From the NCBI GenBank assembly GCA_019752635.1, contig JAIELX010000076.1, positions 33,164-97,163 on the forward strand: a stretch of DNA of 64,000 bases. Reading direction: 5' to 3'. Source of the stretch: Candidatus Obscuribacterales bacterium (lineage in GTDB: Bacteria > Cyanobacteriota > Vampirovibrionia > Obscuribacterales > Obscuribacteraceae). Every line of letters begins with the position of its first letter. Position 1 is the stretch's first letter. Both the position numbers and the translations under genes were made by a program. Of the stretch, positions 45,931 to 54,265 are shown piece after piece. The notes below the pieces were generated by a model. The model was not told where the DNA came from. It worked only from the letters and a program-made list of their open reading frames with translations, and did no database searches.

Positions 45931-46737
45931 ATGCCGCGAGCACACGAAATTGATTACAAGATCATGGGCGATGACATGCAAATGGTCGAAGTGGAGCTTG
46001 ATCCGCAGGAAACCGTTATCGCCGAAGCCGGCGTGATGAATTACATGGAAGAAGGCATAGCTTTTGAATCGAAAATGGGCGACGGCAGCGAGGCGGACAA
46101 GGGCGTCATGGCTAAGATGTTCGGTGCCGGCAAGCGCTTGTTGGCCGGCGAGTCGCTCATGATCACTCATTTCACTAATCGTGGTTCTGGCAAACAACGT
46201 GTCGCATTTGCAGCACCCTACCCGGGAAAAATTATTCCTCTTAACTTGCAAGAGTACGGCGGGGAGATACTGGTGCAGCGCGATGGATTTCTATGCGCCG
46301 CTCACGGCACTAAGTTAGACATCGCTTTCACTCAAAAATTGGGCGCAGGCTTCTTTGGTGGGGAAGGTTTCATCTTGCAAAAGATGTCCGGCGACGGAAT
46401 GGTTTTCATTCACGCATGCGGCACCATTGTGAAGCGTGACTTGCGCCCTGGCGAAGTTTTGCGAATGGACACAGGCTGTCTTGTCGCGATGACGCGCGGA
46501 GTGGATTACAGCATTGCTCGGGCCGGCAATTTGAAGTCTATGTTCTTTGGAGGCGAAGGTCTCTTTCTCGCTACAGTTAAGGGACCTGGTAGCGTGTGGA
46601 TTCAAAGTCTACCCTTTTCCAGACTGGCCAATCGAATCATTGAAAGCTCTTCGAAAACTGGCTCTGGTGGAGTTGAGCAGAATACAGGAATCGGTGGTGG
46701 CATTGGCGGTGCTATCGGCGGACTGTTCTCCGAGTAA
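45931..46737 (+). CDS. AIM24/TIGR00266 family protein
   Basis: The 268-residue protein has the double-psi-type beta-helix seen in AIM24/TIGR00266 proteins: VEVELDPQETVIAEAGVMNYM, THFTNRGSGKQRVAFAAPYPGK, GFILQKMSGDGMVFIHACGTI. The last 35 residues are Gly-rich (GGGIGGAIGGLFSE), a common tail in this family. Function is not settled; a membrane-associated structural role is likely. It is divergent from the cysteine-protease-like gene. Confidence 0.88.
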   Translation: MPRAHEIDYKIMGDDMQMVEVELDPQETVIAEAGVMNYMEEGIAFESKMGDGSEADKGVMAKMFGAGKRLLAGESLMITHFTNRGSGKQRVAFAAPYPGKIIPLNLQEYGGEILVQRDGFLCAAHGTKLDIAFTQKLGAGFFGGEGFILQKMSGDGMVFIHACGTIVKRDLRPGEVLRMDTGCLVAMTRGVDYSIARAGNLKSMFFGGEGLFLATVKGPGSVWIQSLPFSRLANRIIESSSKTGSGGVEQNTGIGGGIGGAIGGLFSE

Positions 46738-46802
46738 CCCAAGCTCGCTTGTGTTAGGTTTTCCTGCTGAAGCAGACACTTGAACGATGGTGAGCAGGAC
46801 TT

Positions 46803-47552
46803 TCACCGCAACGCCCTGCTGTGGCTGATAGTTGAGGTGCTGAACCACATCGCCGGATTTTTTGACTCTGCTGGTCCGGGAAAGGAATGCGCTTCCCATT
46901 TGTGCGCCCAGGGCGCTCCCAGCGCGTTGGATAGCCAACTGGGCATCAAAGGGAGTAGGAGCTTCACGTCCTTGCGTTCTTCTCTTCCCAGTGATTGAGA
47001 CAGTAGACGAATATTCTCTTGCAGATTCGTTGTATCTGCGATCTCCCACAGCACACGGGTTACTCGCCCGACATCGGATTGCGCCAGGTCGAACTTTCGC
47101 ATTGAGATTCGCTTGAGTCTTACGGTTTGACCGTTATAGAGTCGAAACGAGCTTGTTGCACCGTTGGTGTCGAGGCGGATTTCGTCATTGCTATTGTTGC
47201 CTTTGACCTGTTGGAGCGGTGCAATTCTGGTTGCTAGTGTTTCCGCCGCGGCAGCGGGAATTGCGATTTTGCGAAAGGCTCCAAGTTTAGCCTCAACTAC
47301 TTCCTGTGCGCCGGGGCGCCAATCTTGATCTCCAATCTTCGGCTTTAAGTACACGCCCAACGACAATCGGAAGATCTCTGTACGTGCGCATCGACGAGAA
47401 AGGGATTTGTCTACTGCCGTTCGCGAGCCGTAAACAAGCAGTTCCCGCGTCGTAAATACTGTTCCTGGCTCCGCTGCGCTTATGAATCTGCCGATTGAGG
47501 AATCGGTACCGTCAGCGCTTTTCGTCGGTATGCCAGTGCTGCTGGAAGTCAT
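46803..47552 (-). CDS. DUF6088/AbiEi-antitoxin-like protein, orphan
   Basis: ATG 47552 follows GGAGG by about 7 bases and gives 249 residues. The N-terminal part (about 25-75) reads GTVFTTRELLVYGSRTAVDKSL then EIFRLSLGVYLKP, the winged-helix head of DUF6088/AbiEi antitoxins, with RL-x-x-GVY as the core motif. The middle contains AAAAETLATRIAPL and RLDTNGATSSFRLYNGQTVRLKR, again AbiEi-like. No AbiEii-type nucleotidyltransferase toxin is next to it. Its upstream region carries a perfect 52-bp palindrome. Assignment is from motif memory. Confidence 0.65.
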   Translation of the reverse strand: MTSSSTGIPTKSADGTDSSIGRFISAAEPGTVFTTRELLVYGSRTAVDKSLSRRCARTEIFRLSLGVYLKPKIGDQDWRPGAQEVVEAKLGAFRKIAIPAAAAETLATRIAPLQQVKGNNSNDEIRLDTNGATSSFRLYNGQTVRLKRISMRKFDLAQSDVGRVTRVLWEIADTTNLQENIRLLSQSLGREERKDVKLLLPLMPSWLSNALGAPWAHKWEAHSFPGPAESKNPAMWFSTSTISHSRALR

Positions 47553-47676
47553 AGCACTTCCTCCTTCGATGCTCACATTAGATACGAAGAGAGATGGGAA
47601 ATAGTTCAATCCAGGCGTCTGCTGACAACCGAATTTAATCAAATGACATCTCCTCTGGACTGGCTGTTTTGATTAT

Positions 47677-47728
47677 CCCCGCAAAGGAGGTCAGAGATTC
47701 GGCCGAATCTCTGACCTCCTTTGCGGGG
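47677..47728. repeat. Perfect 52-bp palindrome
   Basis: The left arm (47677-47702) begins CCCCGCAAAGGAGG and is exactly the reverse complement of the right arm (47703-47728), with no spacer. In RNA it would fold to a 24-25 bp hairpin. It lies about 125 bases upstream of the DUF6088-like gene. Both arms contain GGAGG/CCTCC. Confidence 0.9.
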
Positions 47729-47814
47729 TTGAGTAAAAGATGCTTCGACCGGGTTTTAATGTTGCGATTTTTTCTCTTGAGATCTCCTCCGGCGCGTGCA
47801 TCAGGACGCAGAGG

Positions 47815-47924
47815 CATGACGGATGCGCACATGACGGATGCGCTGCATGACAGATGTGCTGCTGACCGATGAGTTGCATGATCGAAGCGCTACATGACCG
47901 ATGCGCTGCGTGGCCGAATGGCTG
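47815..47924. repeat. Tandem repeat, about seven 16-bp units
   Basis: Units start near 47815, 47830, 47846, 47863, 47877, 47893 and 47909. The consensus is CATGACCGATGCGCTG, with unit lengths 14-17. There are no spacers. Iteron-like arrays of this kind can bind a protein, but no initiator gene is nearby. Confidence 0.75.
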
Positions 47925-47940
47925 AATGGTAGAGGGAAAG

Positions 47941-47991
47941 TGCGACGCACAAAATGCCCCGGGGGAAACCGGGGGCATTTCGTGCGTCGCA
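47941..47991. repeat. Long hairpin, about 20-bp stem
   Basis: The left arm begins TGCGACGCACAAAATGCCCC and pairs with GGGGCATTTCGTGCGTCGCA with one mismatch, around a short G/A-rich loop. No T-run follows, so it is not a standard terminator. Confidence 0.75.
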
Positions 47992-48007
47992 AGACAACCT
48001 GATGGAG

Positions 48008-48808
48008 TTAGTACTTTGAAGCGTTGCTTCTCTTGTAGAAGTTGAACGCATCAAGCGAGTTCGATGTTGTGCATTGGAAGCAGTGAACACCCATTTTTTC
48101 GCGGGCTCTATATTTGAGCGAGAGTTCAGCGTAAATCAGTTCATCGGAGAACCGAAAACTTTGAACAGCAGCATCATATACGGTGGCGGCGAAGAAAGTG
48201 GTCTATGCGGGCCCACCGAGTTGCTGCGAAGCACATCGGGCAGGGTTCCGCTGAGGTGTACGGCTCGCAATCGAAGTCGCGCCAACGTGTTGTAGTTTCA
48301 ATGCGGGATCATCCTTGCGAACGGTCCCGGATCAACCACTCCCAGTTCCTTTCAGGCTTGGCGAATAGCAGTGTTTCTCCATGAGCAGTAGGATCGATCC
48401 AATCGGTCACTCGATTCCAGAAAACCTGGTATCGAATTGCGCGCTTGGTGCTATCGTCAATTTGCACAATTACTGTGCTGAAGGGACCGCCGCCGTGTTC
48501 AACGCTGAGCAGAGCGCTTTGGCAGGCAAGTTCCATCTATTTGTTGCCGTTCAGTTCCATGCCGACATAACGCAAGCTGAGCTTGATGTTTGCTGTTGGC
48601 ACGGTAACCTGAGGGCGTCTTCCTCATCGAGATTGCACTCGTTCACGAAGCCGTTCCACGGCTGTATGTAGCGAATGTCGTCCTCGATGTTGAGAGCCGA
48701 AGGGCGGTTATACGGTTCGTCCGCCGGGAACGCTGTCATCTGCTGAACCGAAGGATCGTATTCAGCCCCAAAGAACGCTTTTTGTATGCGTTACAACGAG
48801 TCTTCATG
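48008..48808 (-). pseudogene. Decayed guanine-deaminase-like (CMP/dCMP deaminase zinc-binding) gene
   Basis: Pieces of a nucleobase deaminase lie in order over about 800 bases in different minus frames. An ATG at 48808 follows AAGGAG. After a shift come IQKAFFGAEYDPSVQQM and WNGFVNECNLDEEDA, then a further shift gives VPTANIKLSLRYVGMELNGN and a TAG. Next come MELACQSALLSVEHGGGPFS, NRVTDWIDPTAHGETLLFA and a TGA, then PYTSAEPCPMCFAATRWARI, a third shift, and FFAATVYDAAVQSFRFSDEL to the TAA at 48010. The zinc-site motifs TAHGE (family HAE) and EPCPMC are recognisable. At least three shifts and two stops show it is dead. The N-terminal 150-odd codons extend beyond the usual deaminase. Confidence 0.8.
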
Positions 48809-49035
48809 ATGACACTCCTTACCTTCAGAAAGTCACTTTCAGGCGCCCCTCGCTCACAAGATCAATACTACCGAGCTTGTGTGAGGATGTCGTGAGGACC
48901 TCGGGCACAGACTCGACGGGATTTCGTCACTCTTTTCATCGAATTAGCGCCGTTCGGTAATTGTTATGGGCGAACAACTCGCGCAGAAGGACAATTTCTT
49001 GCATAATAGGATTGATCGCAGCAGGAGCTAGAGTT

Positions 49036-49137
49036 ATGGCCAAAGAGCAAAACCAGAAAAAAGAAACCAAGAAAAAGGCTGTCAAAAGCATGAAGGAAAA
49101 GAAGGCTGACAAGGTCGCTAAAAAGCGCTCCAAGTAA
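49036..49137 (+). CDS. 33-residue Lys-rich protein
   Basis: A short frame, MAKEQNQKKETKKKAVKSM and onward to KKRSK, with AGGAG 9 bases before the ATG. Nearly half the residues are Lys. A strong terminator-like hairpin follows 33 bases later. Such tiny basic proteins resemble ribosome- or nucleic-acid-binding tails, but the function is unknown. Confidence 0.55.
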   Translation: MAKEQNQKKETKKKAVKSMKEKKADKVAKKRSK

Positions 49138-49169
49138 CCGCCCTCCCTCACTTTGCCTGAATTGTGCAG

Positions 49170-49197
49170 AAAACCGCGGCTGAAGAGCTGCGGTTTT
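49170..49197. terminator. Bidirectional hairpin terminator
   Basis: AAAACCGCGGCT pairs with AGCTGCGGTTTT around a GAAG loop (12 bp, one G-T). The A-tract and T-tract allow use on both strands, between the small Lys-rich gene and the convergent giant membrane protein gene. Confidence 0.7.
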
Positions 49198-49198
49198 C

Positions 49199-52189
49199 CT
49201 ATAGACCCAGTTTTTGGAGCGCAAGTGCGATCTCCCACTCGTCAAGCTCGATTGCCGAAGGACTTGTGAACAGCGAGAAGAACAACACCCGTCCGTTCCG
49301 ATTTGGAACCAATACTGTCAATCCTGATTCCGGTAGCTGAGCTGAAGGTGACTTTGCTGACGGAAGAGAATATGAGAAATGGCAGGCCAATGCGCCGCCA
49401 GCAAAACGGTGCCACTGGTCAATCTTCAACAGGCGAAGATTCGGAAACCTTCCCGATTGAGCTGCGGCTAAGAGGAGCTGCTTCATCAGCGATTCCATGC
49501 CTTCGGAATGCGGGCGGAGCTCTCCGATTTGCAAGAGTGTCGTGGTGCCGTCGAGCGACCTTCGAACAAACGTCGCCGGCAAATTTGGTTGGTTCTTGGC
49601 CGGCAATGGCGTGGACAAAACTTTCCAGCTTTCAGCCAGCTGAACTGTAGTTTGGATGTTTGCTACCGGGACGGACGTCAGCCTCAGCGCCGGGCGATTC
49701 CAGGCTGCGCCGGCGCAGACCGCTTCTATTATTAGGATCAAAGCGACGCCTGATCTGGATGACAGCAGCGTCGGTGGGATTGCCGTGCGCGGAGTAACTA
49801 AACTGATGCCGTACATAACAAATAGTACTAGTACTCCTGAGACCATCACCAATGCGAGGTAGAGGGTGTCGGTGGCGCGCAGGTAGGCCTCATATTGTTG
49901 GTAAAGTGCAAATGCAAAGAAGTTAAATGCAATTGAGCTGGTAGCTGCAAGCAAAAGGACTTTTCGGCGCACCGAAGGCGCAACTACAGTCTGCGCTACT
50001 CCTAACATCAATGCCGGCAGCCAGTACGCTAGATAGCTCAAGAAAACGTTGCAGTTGAAGGTGGTTTCCTGAAGCAGAGGCGCAATCAAGGCGCGCATCC
50101 ATGTCGTAACAGGCAAGTCTACGAGCGCGTGAGAGAACGATGCCACCCCGCTTCCGAACGCCATCATCAGAAACATGTTGGCGATGTTCGAGTCTGTCGT
50201 GATGGCAAATCGCCAGCGTAGACGGCTACAGTAGAAAACTAGAACTAGACCGCAAGTGTACAAAAGCGATCTGATGAGCAACTGGTACTGCGGCACGCTC
50301 ATCGCAACGTTTACGTTACCTGTGTTCAGTGAGTTCCGCGCTTGCGTATCAACTATCTGGACGAACATCGGCCCGATGTAATTTGCGCATGCCGCTTTAT
50401 CCAATACATTGAATGCGAAGGCGGTCAGTGCTCCGATGCTGAACAAACCCAGCATCGCCGGGATTGTAACCGGTAGGCGTGGTACTCGCCTGGATACCCA
50501 AGTGAAGAGGAAGTATGGTAAACCAACATCAATGGCTCCTCTGAACATCACAAGGAAGAGTTCGTTTACGACTTTTATGTCCTTGGAAGCGCCTCTGGAA
50601 TGAATCTCAAGCAGCGCAAGTGTCAAGACTCCTGCGAAAATTGGCAGCCTTCCGCGCGAGGGCCACGCCGGCGACGATTGAAGGCACTTGTTCCAACCAA
50701 CAGTGTGCATGAGCCAGAGGAGCCATGCCGAAAACAGAAATAGTGCCACCACGGAGTGGGGCGGCGTTCTTGCAAAAGAAGAGAGCTGAAACAGATACTC
50801 CCAAATCAGCAATGCGGCCAGACCAGTCAGATAGAACAGCCGAATCATCGCTTCGCTGGTAAGCTTCTTCTGTAATGCGAGGATGAGAACTATGGCAACA
50901 TTGACGAGAAGGACATTTAGGAACCAATGCGCCGCCATGCTTTCTATTGGCTTGGTCCAGAGCCATGCTTTCGATTGTTGATAGATGAAGGCGAAAAAAT
51001 AGAAGCAACTTTGCCCTGCCGACTCGCTTGCGGTGCTCAGGGCCAGCGCCGCGTGATCGCTGCCGCAGACGATTGTTACACCAATTAGCAGTGTCACCAG
51101 AATTGGCAGCACCGCCTTCGGTGGCAGCAGACCCTGTATTGAACCTGTGACTGATTTGCTGCTGCCGATGAGCTTGTGAACAACTCCCACACCGACGAAG
51201 TACCAGATCGGCCACAGGTAGCTATTAGTCAGACCCACCGATGAGATGAGCATTCCGCCTTCCGCGGAAATACCACCGCGGACAGTTGCAAATATCAGGT
51301 AGGATAAAAGCAGCGAGACCAGGCTCCATACGGCTATCCCCGGCGAGACATTGCCCCGTGGAAAGTGCTTGTCTGCAATCGATGAACGCGCCAGAGCCAG
51401 ACAAGTTATTCCGAGCAACACTCCTGCACTGCCACCATAAACGAGGCTCATTGCCGGATTGTCCGCCGCGGGAAGGTGCGGTGAGAGTAGTGGTTTTATT
51501 GGTGTCAGGATATATAGTTGAATCCCGGCTGCACCGCCGACTACAACGGCGTTGAGCACGGACAGCCATTGCGATACCTTGTTGTGACGAAGTAGATTTC
51601 GTTCACAGTAGAACAACGACAAAAACGCAGCGGTCGTGAGTAACGCATTGGCAAAATCACGCTGAAGCAGTAAGACACAAGTGCTCAGGAAGTAGATCGC
51701 GCCAACTGCTGAGATGCAATAGACAACCCTGTTGGATAGAGCCGCACCGGTTAGCAATGATGACCACGCGCATGGCAAAACTGCTACCCATAGGAGAACC
51801 GACCACATCGGTGCGGACCCCTTGAATCCGGAGAAAGTCTCTATCGCAACAGGTTGTAGCGGAAATTGAGTTAGTGGAATGAGCACGCAAAGAAGTGCGC
51901 ACAGCTGGAAGATCGGGCGAAGAACCACTAACGACTCCGGCGGTGGCGCGTCAAAATCCAGCCGATCTTTTGAGTAGTTTCGCCAGTAAAACCTTTCAAT
52001 GAATTTCCACACCGACGAAACTGCCGGCGAGTTTCTAAACTCAGTCCATCGTGTTTCAAGAACAGAGTCTGCGAATTTCCTTCTAACTGGCTCGGCTAGC
52101 CAGTCGGCGACGCGGGAGAGGAAAGGAAACAGACCGGCGAGGTAGTTGCCCAGCTTTCTCAGCGTTGCGATTATCTGTATCGGGTTCAT
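49199..52189 (-). CDS. Giant multipass membrane protein (996 aa)
   Basis: At least twenty hydrophobic segments are visible between residues 80 and 840 (for example LIPLTQFPLQPV, AVLPILVTLLIGVTIVC and LGVAQTVVAPSV). The C-terminal 150 residues are soluble and would face outside (SWKVLSTPLPAKNQPNLPATF, LKIDQWHRFAGG). No motif for an exosortase, O-antigen ligase or transporter is clear, although the helix count with a periplasmic tail recalls glycan polymerases or sortase-like systems. A terminator ends the gene. No family identified. Confidence 0.75.
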   Translation of the reverse strand: MNPIQIIATLRKLGNYLAGLFPFLSRVADWLAEPVRRKFADSVLETRWTEFRNSPAVSSVWKFIERFYWRNYSKDRLDFDAPPPESLVVLRPIFQLCALLCVLIPLTQFPLQPVAIETFSGFKGSAPMWSVLLWVAVLPCAWSSLLTGAALSNRVVYCISAVGAIYFLSTCVLLLQRDFANALLTTAAFLSLFYCERNLLRHNKVSQWLSVLNAVVVGGAAGIQLYILTPIKPLLSPHLPAADNPAMSLVYGGSAGVLLGITCLALARSSIADKHFPRGNVSPGIAVWSLVSLLLSYLIFATVRGGISAEGGMLISSVGLTNSYLWPIWYFVGVGVVHKLIGSSKSVTGSIQGLLPPKAVLPILVTLLIGVTIVCGSDHAALALSTASESAGQSCFYFFAFIYQQSKAWLWTKPIESMAAHWFLNVLLVNVAIVLILALQKKLTSEAMIRLFYLTGLAALLIWEYLFQLSSFARTPPHSVVALFLFSAWLLWLMHTVGWNKCLQSSPAWPSRGRLPIFAGVLTLALLEIHSRGASKDIKVVNELFLVMFRGAIDVGLPYFLFTWVSRRVPRLPVTIPAMLGLFSIGALTAFAFNVLDKAACANYIGPMFVQIVDTQARNSLNTGNVNVAMSVPQYQLLIRSLLYTCGLVLVFYCSRLRWRFAITTDSNIANMFLMMAFGSGVASFSHALVDLPVTTWMRALIAPLLQETTFNCNVFLSYLAYWLPALMLGVAQTVVAPSVRRKVLLLAATSSIAFNFFAFALYQQYEAYLRATDTLYLALVMVSGVLVLFVMYGISLVTPRTAIPPTLLSSRSGVALILIIEAVCAGAAWNRPALRLTSVPVANIQTTVQLAESWKVLSTPLPAKNQPNLPATFVRRSLDGTTTLLQIGELRPHSEGMESLMKQLLLAAAQSGRFPNLRLLKIDQWHRFAGGALACHFSYSLPSAKSPSAQLPESGLTVLVPNRNGRVLFFSLFTSPSAIELDEWEIALALQKLGL

Positions 52190-52221
52190 TGAGAAGACTG
52201 GTTGTTGCCACTATCAGAAAA

Positions 52222-52839
52222 TCAATCGTCGTCGTCGTGCTCTCTCAGTTTCGCAATGTGCTCGGCTAGTCCTTTCAAGCCTGCTATTTCATGCGGATCT
52301 AACTGAGCTCTGTGCTGCTCCAGGTAAGCCAGAATGCCCGCTGGAGAAAGCGCCGCTAGCGCTTCGGACGAGGGCACCCCTTCGAATCCGAAATTGTCAT
52401 GCAAGTGATGAAGTCCGTGAAAAACATTTCGCGCCTCTTCAATGTCGTCTCGCGTGACAGTGCCTTCAAAAAAACACGCTTTAGAAAACGCTTCATAATG
52501 GCTGACTAACCAGCTCAGCGCTTCCTTGTTCGCCATGTTGCACTGAGCAAGAAAGCCTTCGAGTTCAGCTGGTGAAAGCATGTGATCGCCGTCGTGATCG
52601 ATTGAGGGAAAGAGCTTAGCAGCCATGTCGAGTGCGATGGCTGCTTGTTGGAAGCTCGAAGTACCTTCATACAGAGGCGCATTGTTCACGATGTCTTCGA
52701 AAGCGTACTGCAAATGCTCGAAGCTATTTAGCTCGAGAGTTTCGAGCATTCGTATTTCGTCTTTCTCCAGCACCATATGCAATCCTGTGGAAGAGTCTAT
52801 GGCTTGCTCTTTCTCCGAGATTTCGCGAGGGTGGTCCAC
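52222..52839 (-). CDS. EF-hand-like soluble protein
   Basis: The 205-residue protein has one good calcium-loop motif near residues 80-91 (SIDHDGDHMLSPAELEGFL, D-x-D-G-D). A second weaker acidic segment (GTVTRDDIEEARN) may be a partner hand. There is no signal peptide; the C-terminus is acidic (REHDDDD). The gene sits 32 bases upstream of the giant membrane protein gene and may share its transcript. It shares the L-F-x-S-I-D-x-D-x-D style with the protein encoded at 9922. Confidence 0.68.
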   Translation of the reverse strand: MDHPREISEKEQAIDSSTGLHMVLEKDEIRMLETLELNSFEHLQYAFEDIVNNAPLYEGTSSFQQAAIALDMAAKLFPSIDHDGDHMLSPAELEGFLAQCNMANKEALSWLVSHYEAFSKACFFEGTVTRDDIEEARNVFHGLHHLHDNFGFEGVPSSEALAALSPAGILAYLEQHRAQLDPHEIAGLKGLAEHIAKLREHDDDD

Positions 52840-52854
52840 CGTTATACCTGTAGC

Positions 52855-54066
52855 TTAAGCGGTCGGTTGCGGTACGTTGACGACGTTGAACGGAACCATC
52901 GGGCTCACATCCTCTTCGTAGTTCACCTGGCTGAAGCCAAAGCCGAACAACTTAAGGAACTCTGCGCGATAGGTGTTGTAGTCGGAAATCTCCTTGAGAT
53001 TTTCGGTGCACACATCAGCCCAGAGAGCCATTACAGCACTTTGAACATCCGGTGCCATTTCCCAATCATCCATGCGTACTCGTCCGTTTTCATCCAACTG
53101 AGGAGTCTTGCCGTTGTAGAGTTGAGTAGCGAACATTCGATAAATCTGTTCAATGCAACCTTCATGCGTTCCTTTCTCTTTCATTACTTTAAACAGTAAT
53201 GAGATGTAGAGCGGAACCACTGGAATTGCTGAGCTTGCTTGAGTGACTACGGCTTTGTTTACCGATACTAGTGCGGTGCCGTTGATTGATTGCATCTTCT
53301 TTGTGATGGACGCAGCATTGTTTTCCAGATCTTCCTTAGCTTTACCGATGGTGCCATTACGGTACACGGCCCAGGTGATTTCCGGTCCGATGTAAGAATA
53401 GGCGACCGTTTTGCATCCTTCTGCAAGGACGCCGGCTTTCAGCATGTCGTCGATCCACAAGTTCCAATCTTCGCCGCCCATCACTTTGACGGTGTTGGCA
53501 ATTTCTTCTTCGTTGGCAGGCGGAATGTCCACTGTCGTGACAAGCTCTTTGTCCGTGTTCAGTGTTTTGGCGTGAAATGATTCGCCGATTGGTTTGAGCA
53601 CGGAACTAAAGTCTATGCCGGATTTAGGATCTTTTCTGCGAGGCGATGCCAGGCTGTACACAACCATGTCCACCTGTATGAGATCACGCTTTATCAGGTC
53701 GATAGTTTGTTTGCGAATTTCATCGGAGAACGCATCGCCGTTGATGCTCTTTGCGTAGAGACCTTGCTCCGTCGCCGCTTTCTCAAGCTCTGCCGTGTTG
53801 TACCAGCCGGCCGTAGCTGGTTTGTCCGCATCGGCCGGACGTTCGAAGAATACGCCGACAGTCGCTGCATTACACGCAAATGCTGCTGTGATTCGACTGG
53901 CTAGTCCATAACCTGTTGATGAGCCGATTACCAGTACCTTCTTTGGACCGTCTGCTACCGGACCCTTCGCCTTTACGAATTGAATTTGTTCTCGTACATT
54001 TTCGGCACATCCGACGGGATGCGTCGTAACGCAAATGAAGCCTCGGATTCTTGGTTTGATGATCAT
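52855..54066 (-). CDS. fabV: Trans-2-enoyl-ACP/CoA reductase
   Basis: ATG 54066 with AGGA 9 bases upstream gives 403 residues, the usual FabV length; an ATG at 54120 lacks support. MIIKPRIRGFICVTTHPVGC is the FabV start. The NADH motif is GSSTGYGLASRITAAF (48-63). The catalytic Y-x8-K is present in VYRNGTIGKAKEDL. YSLASPRRKDPKSG and DEIRKQTIDLIKRDLIQVD are further family marks. FabV performs the last step of type II fatty-acid elongation with NADH and is naturally less sensitive to triclosan than FabI. No other fab gene is adjacent. Confidence 0.95.
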   Translation of the reverse strand: MIIKPRIRGFICVTTHPVGCAENVREQIQFVKAKGPVADGPKKVLVIGSSTGYGLASRITAAFACNAATVGVFFERPADADKPATAGWYNTAELEKAATEQGLYAKSINGDAFSDEIRKQTIDLIKRDLIQVDMVVYSLASPRRKDPKSGIDFSSVLKPIGESFHAKTLNTDKELVTTVDIPPANEEEIANTVKVMGGEDWNLWIDDMLKAGVLAEGCKTVAYSYIGPEITWAVYRNGTIGKAKEDLENNAASITKKMQSINGTALVSVNKAVVTQASSAIPVVPLYISLLFKVMKEKGTHEGCIEQIYRMFATQLYNGKTPQLDENGRVRMDDWEMAPDVQSAVMALWADVCTENLKEISDYNTYRAEFLKLFGFGFSQVNYEEDVSPMVPFNVVNVPQPTA

Positions 54067-54198
54067 GAAAATCAGTCCTACGTCAACTTTACGGCAAACA
54101 AAAATTATGGCATAAGACAAGAAGCTGATTTCCGCTTGATTAAAGGCTGTTTGTTAGGTAGATCTTATACGTGCGCTGTTGTGGATCGGTGAAGCGGG

Positions 54199-54226
54199 AA
54201 GGGGAAGCCGGGCATGGCTTCCCCTT
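54199..54226. terminator. Hairpin downstream of the hypothetical gene ending at 54266
   Basis: AAGGGGAAGCC pairs perfectly with GGCTTCCCCTT around a GGGCAT loop. There is no long T-run on either side. The stem lies between fabV and the gene upstream of it. Confidence 0.55.
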
Positions 54227-54265
54227 GGGGAGTTTAGGGAGTTGTGAGGATAAAATTACTAGTGA

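Noticed and set aside
47635..47872. Two opposing frames that encode the same peptide
   Set aside because: The shared peptide (AKEVRDSAESLTSFAG) arises only because both frames cross the perfect palindrome.
47815..47924. CRISPR-like array
   Set aside because: Units are only 16 bases and adjoin without spacers; no cas gene is present.
47905..47935. A tRNA-Ser/Leu-like string (GTGGCCGAATGGCTGAATGG)
   Set aside because: No acceptor stem, anticodon arm or T-loop can be built around it; it is the last unit of the tandem repeat.
47677..47991. Replication origin (palindrome plus iteron-like array)
   Set aside because: No dnaA, rep or par gene and no DnaA-box cluster is near.
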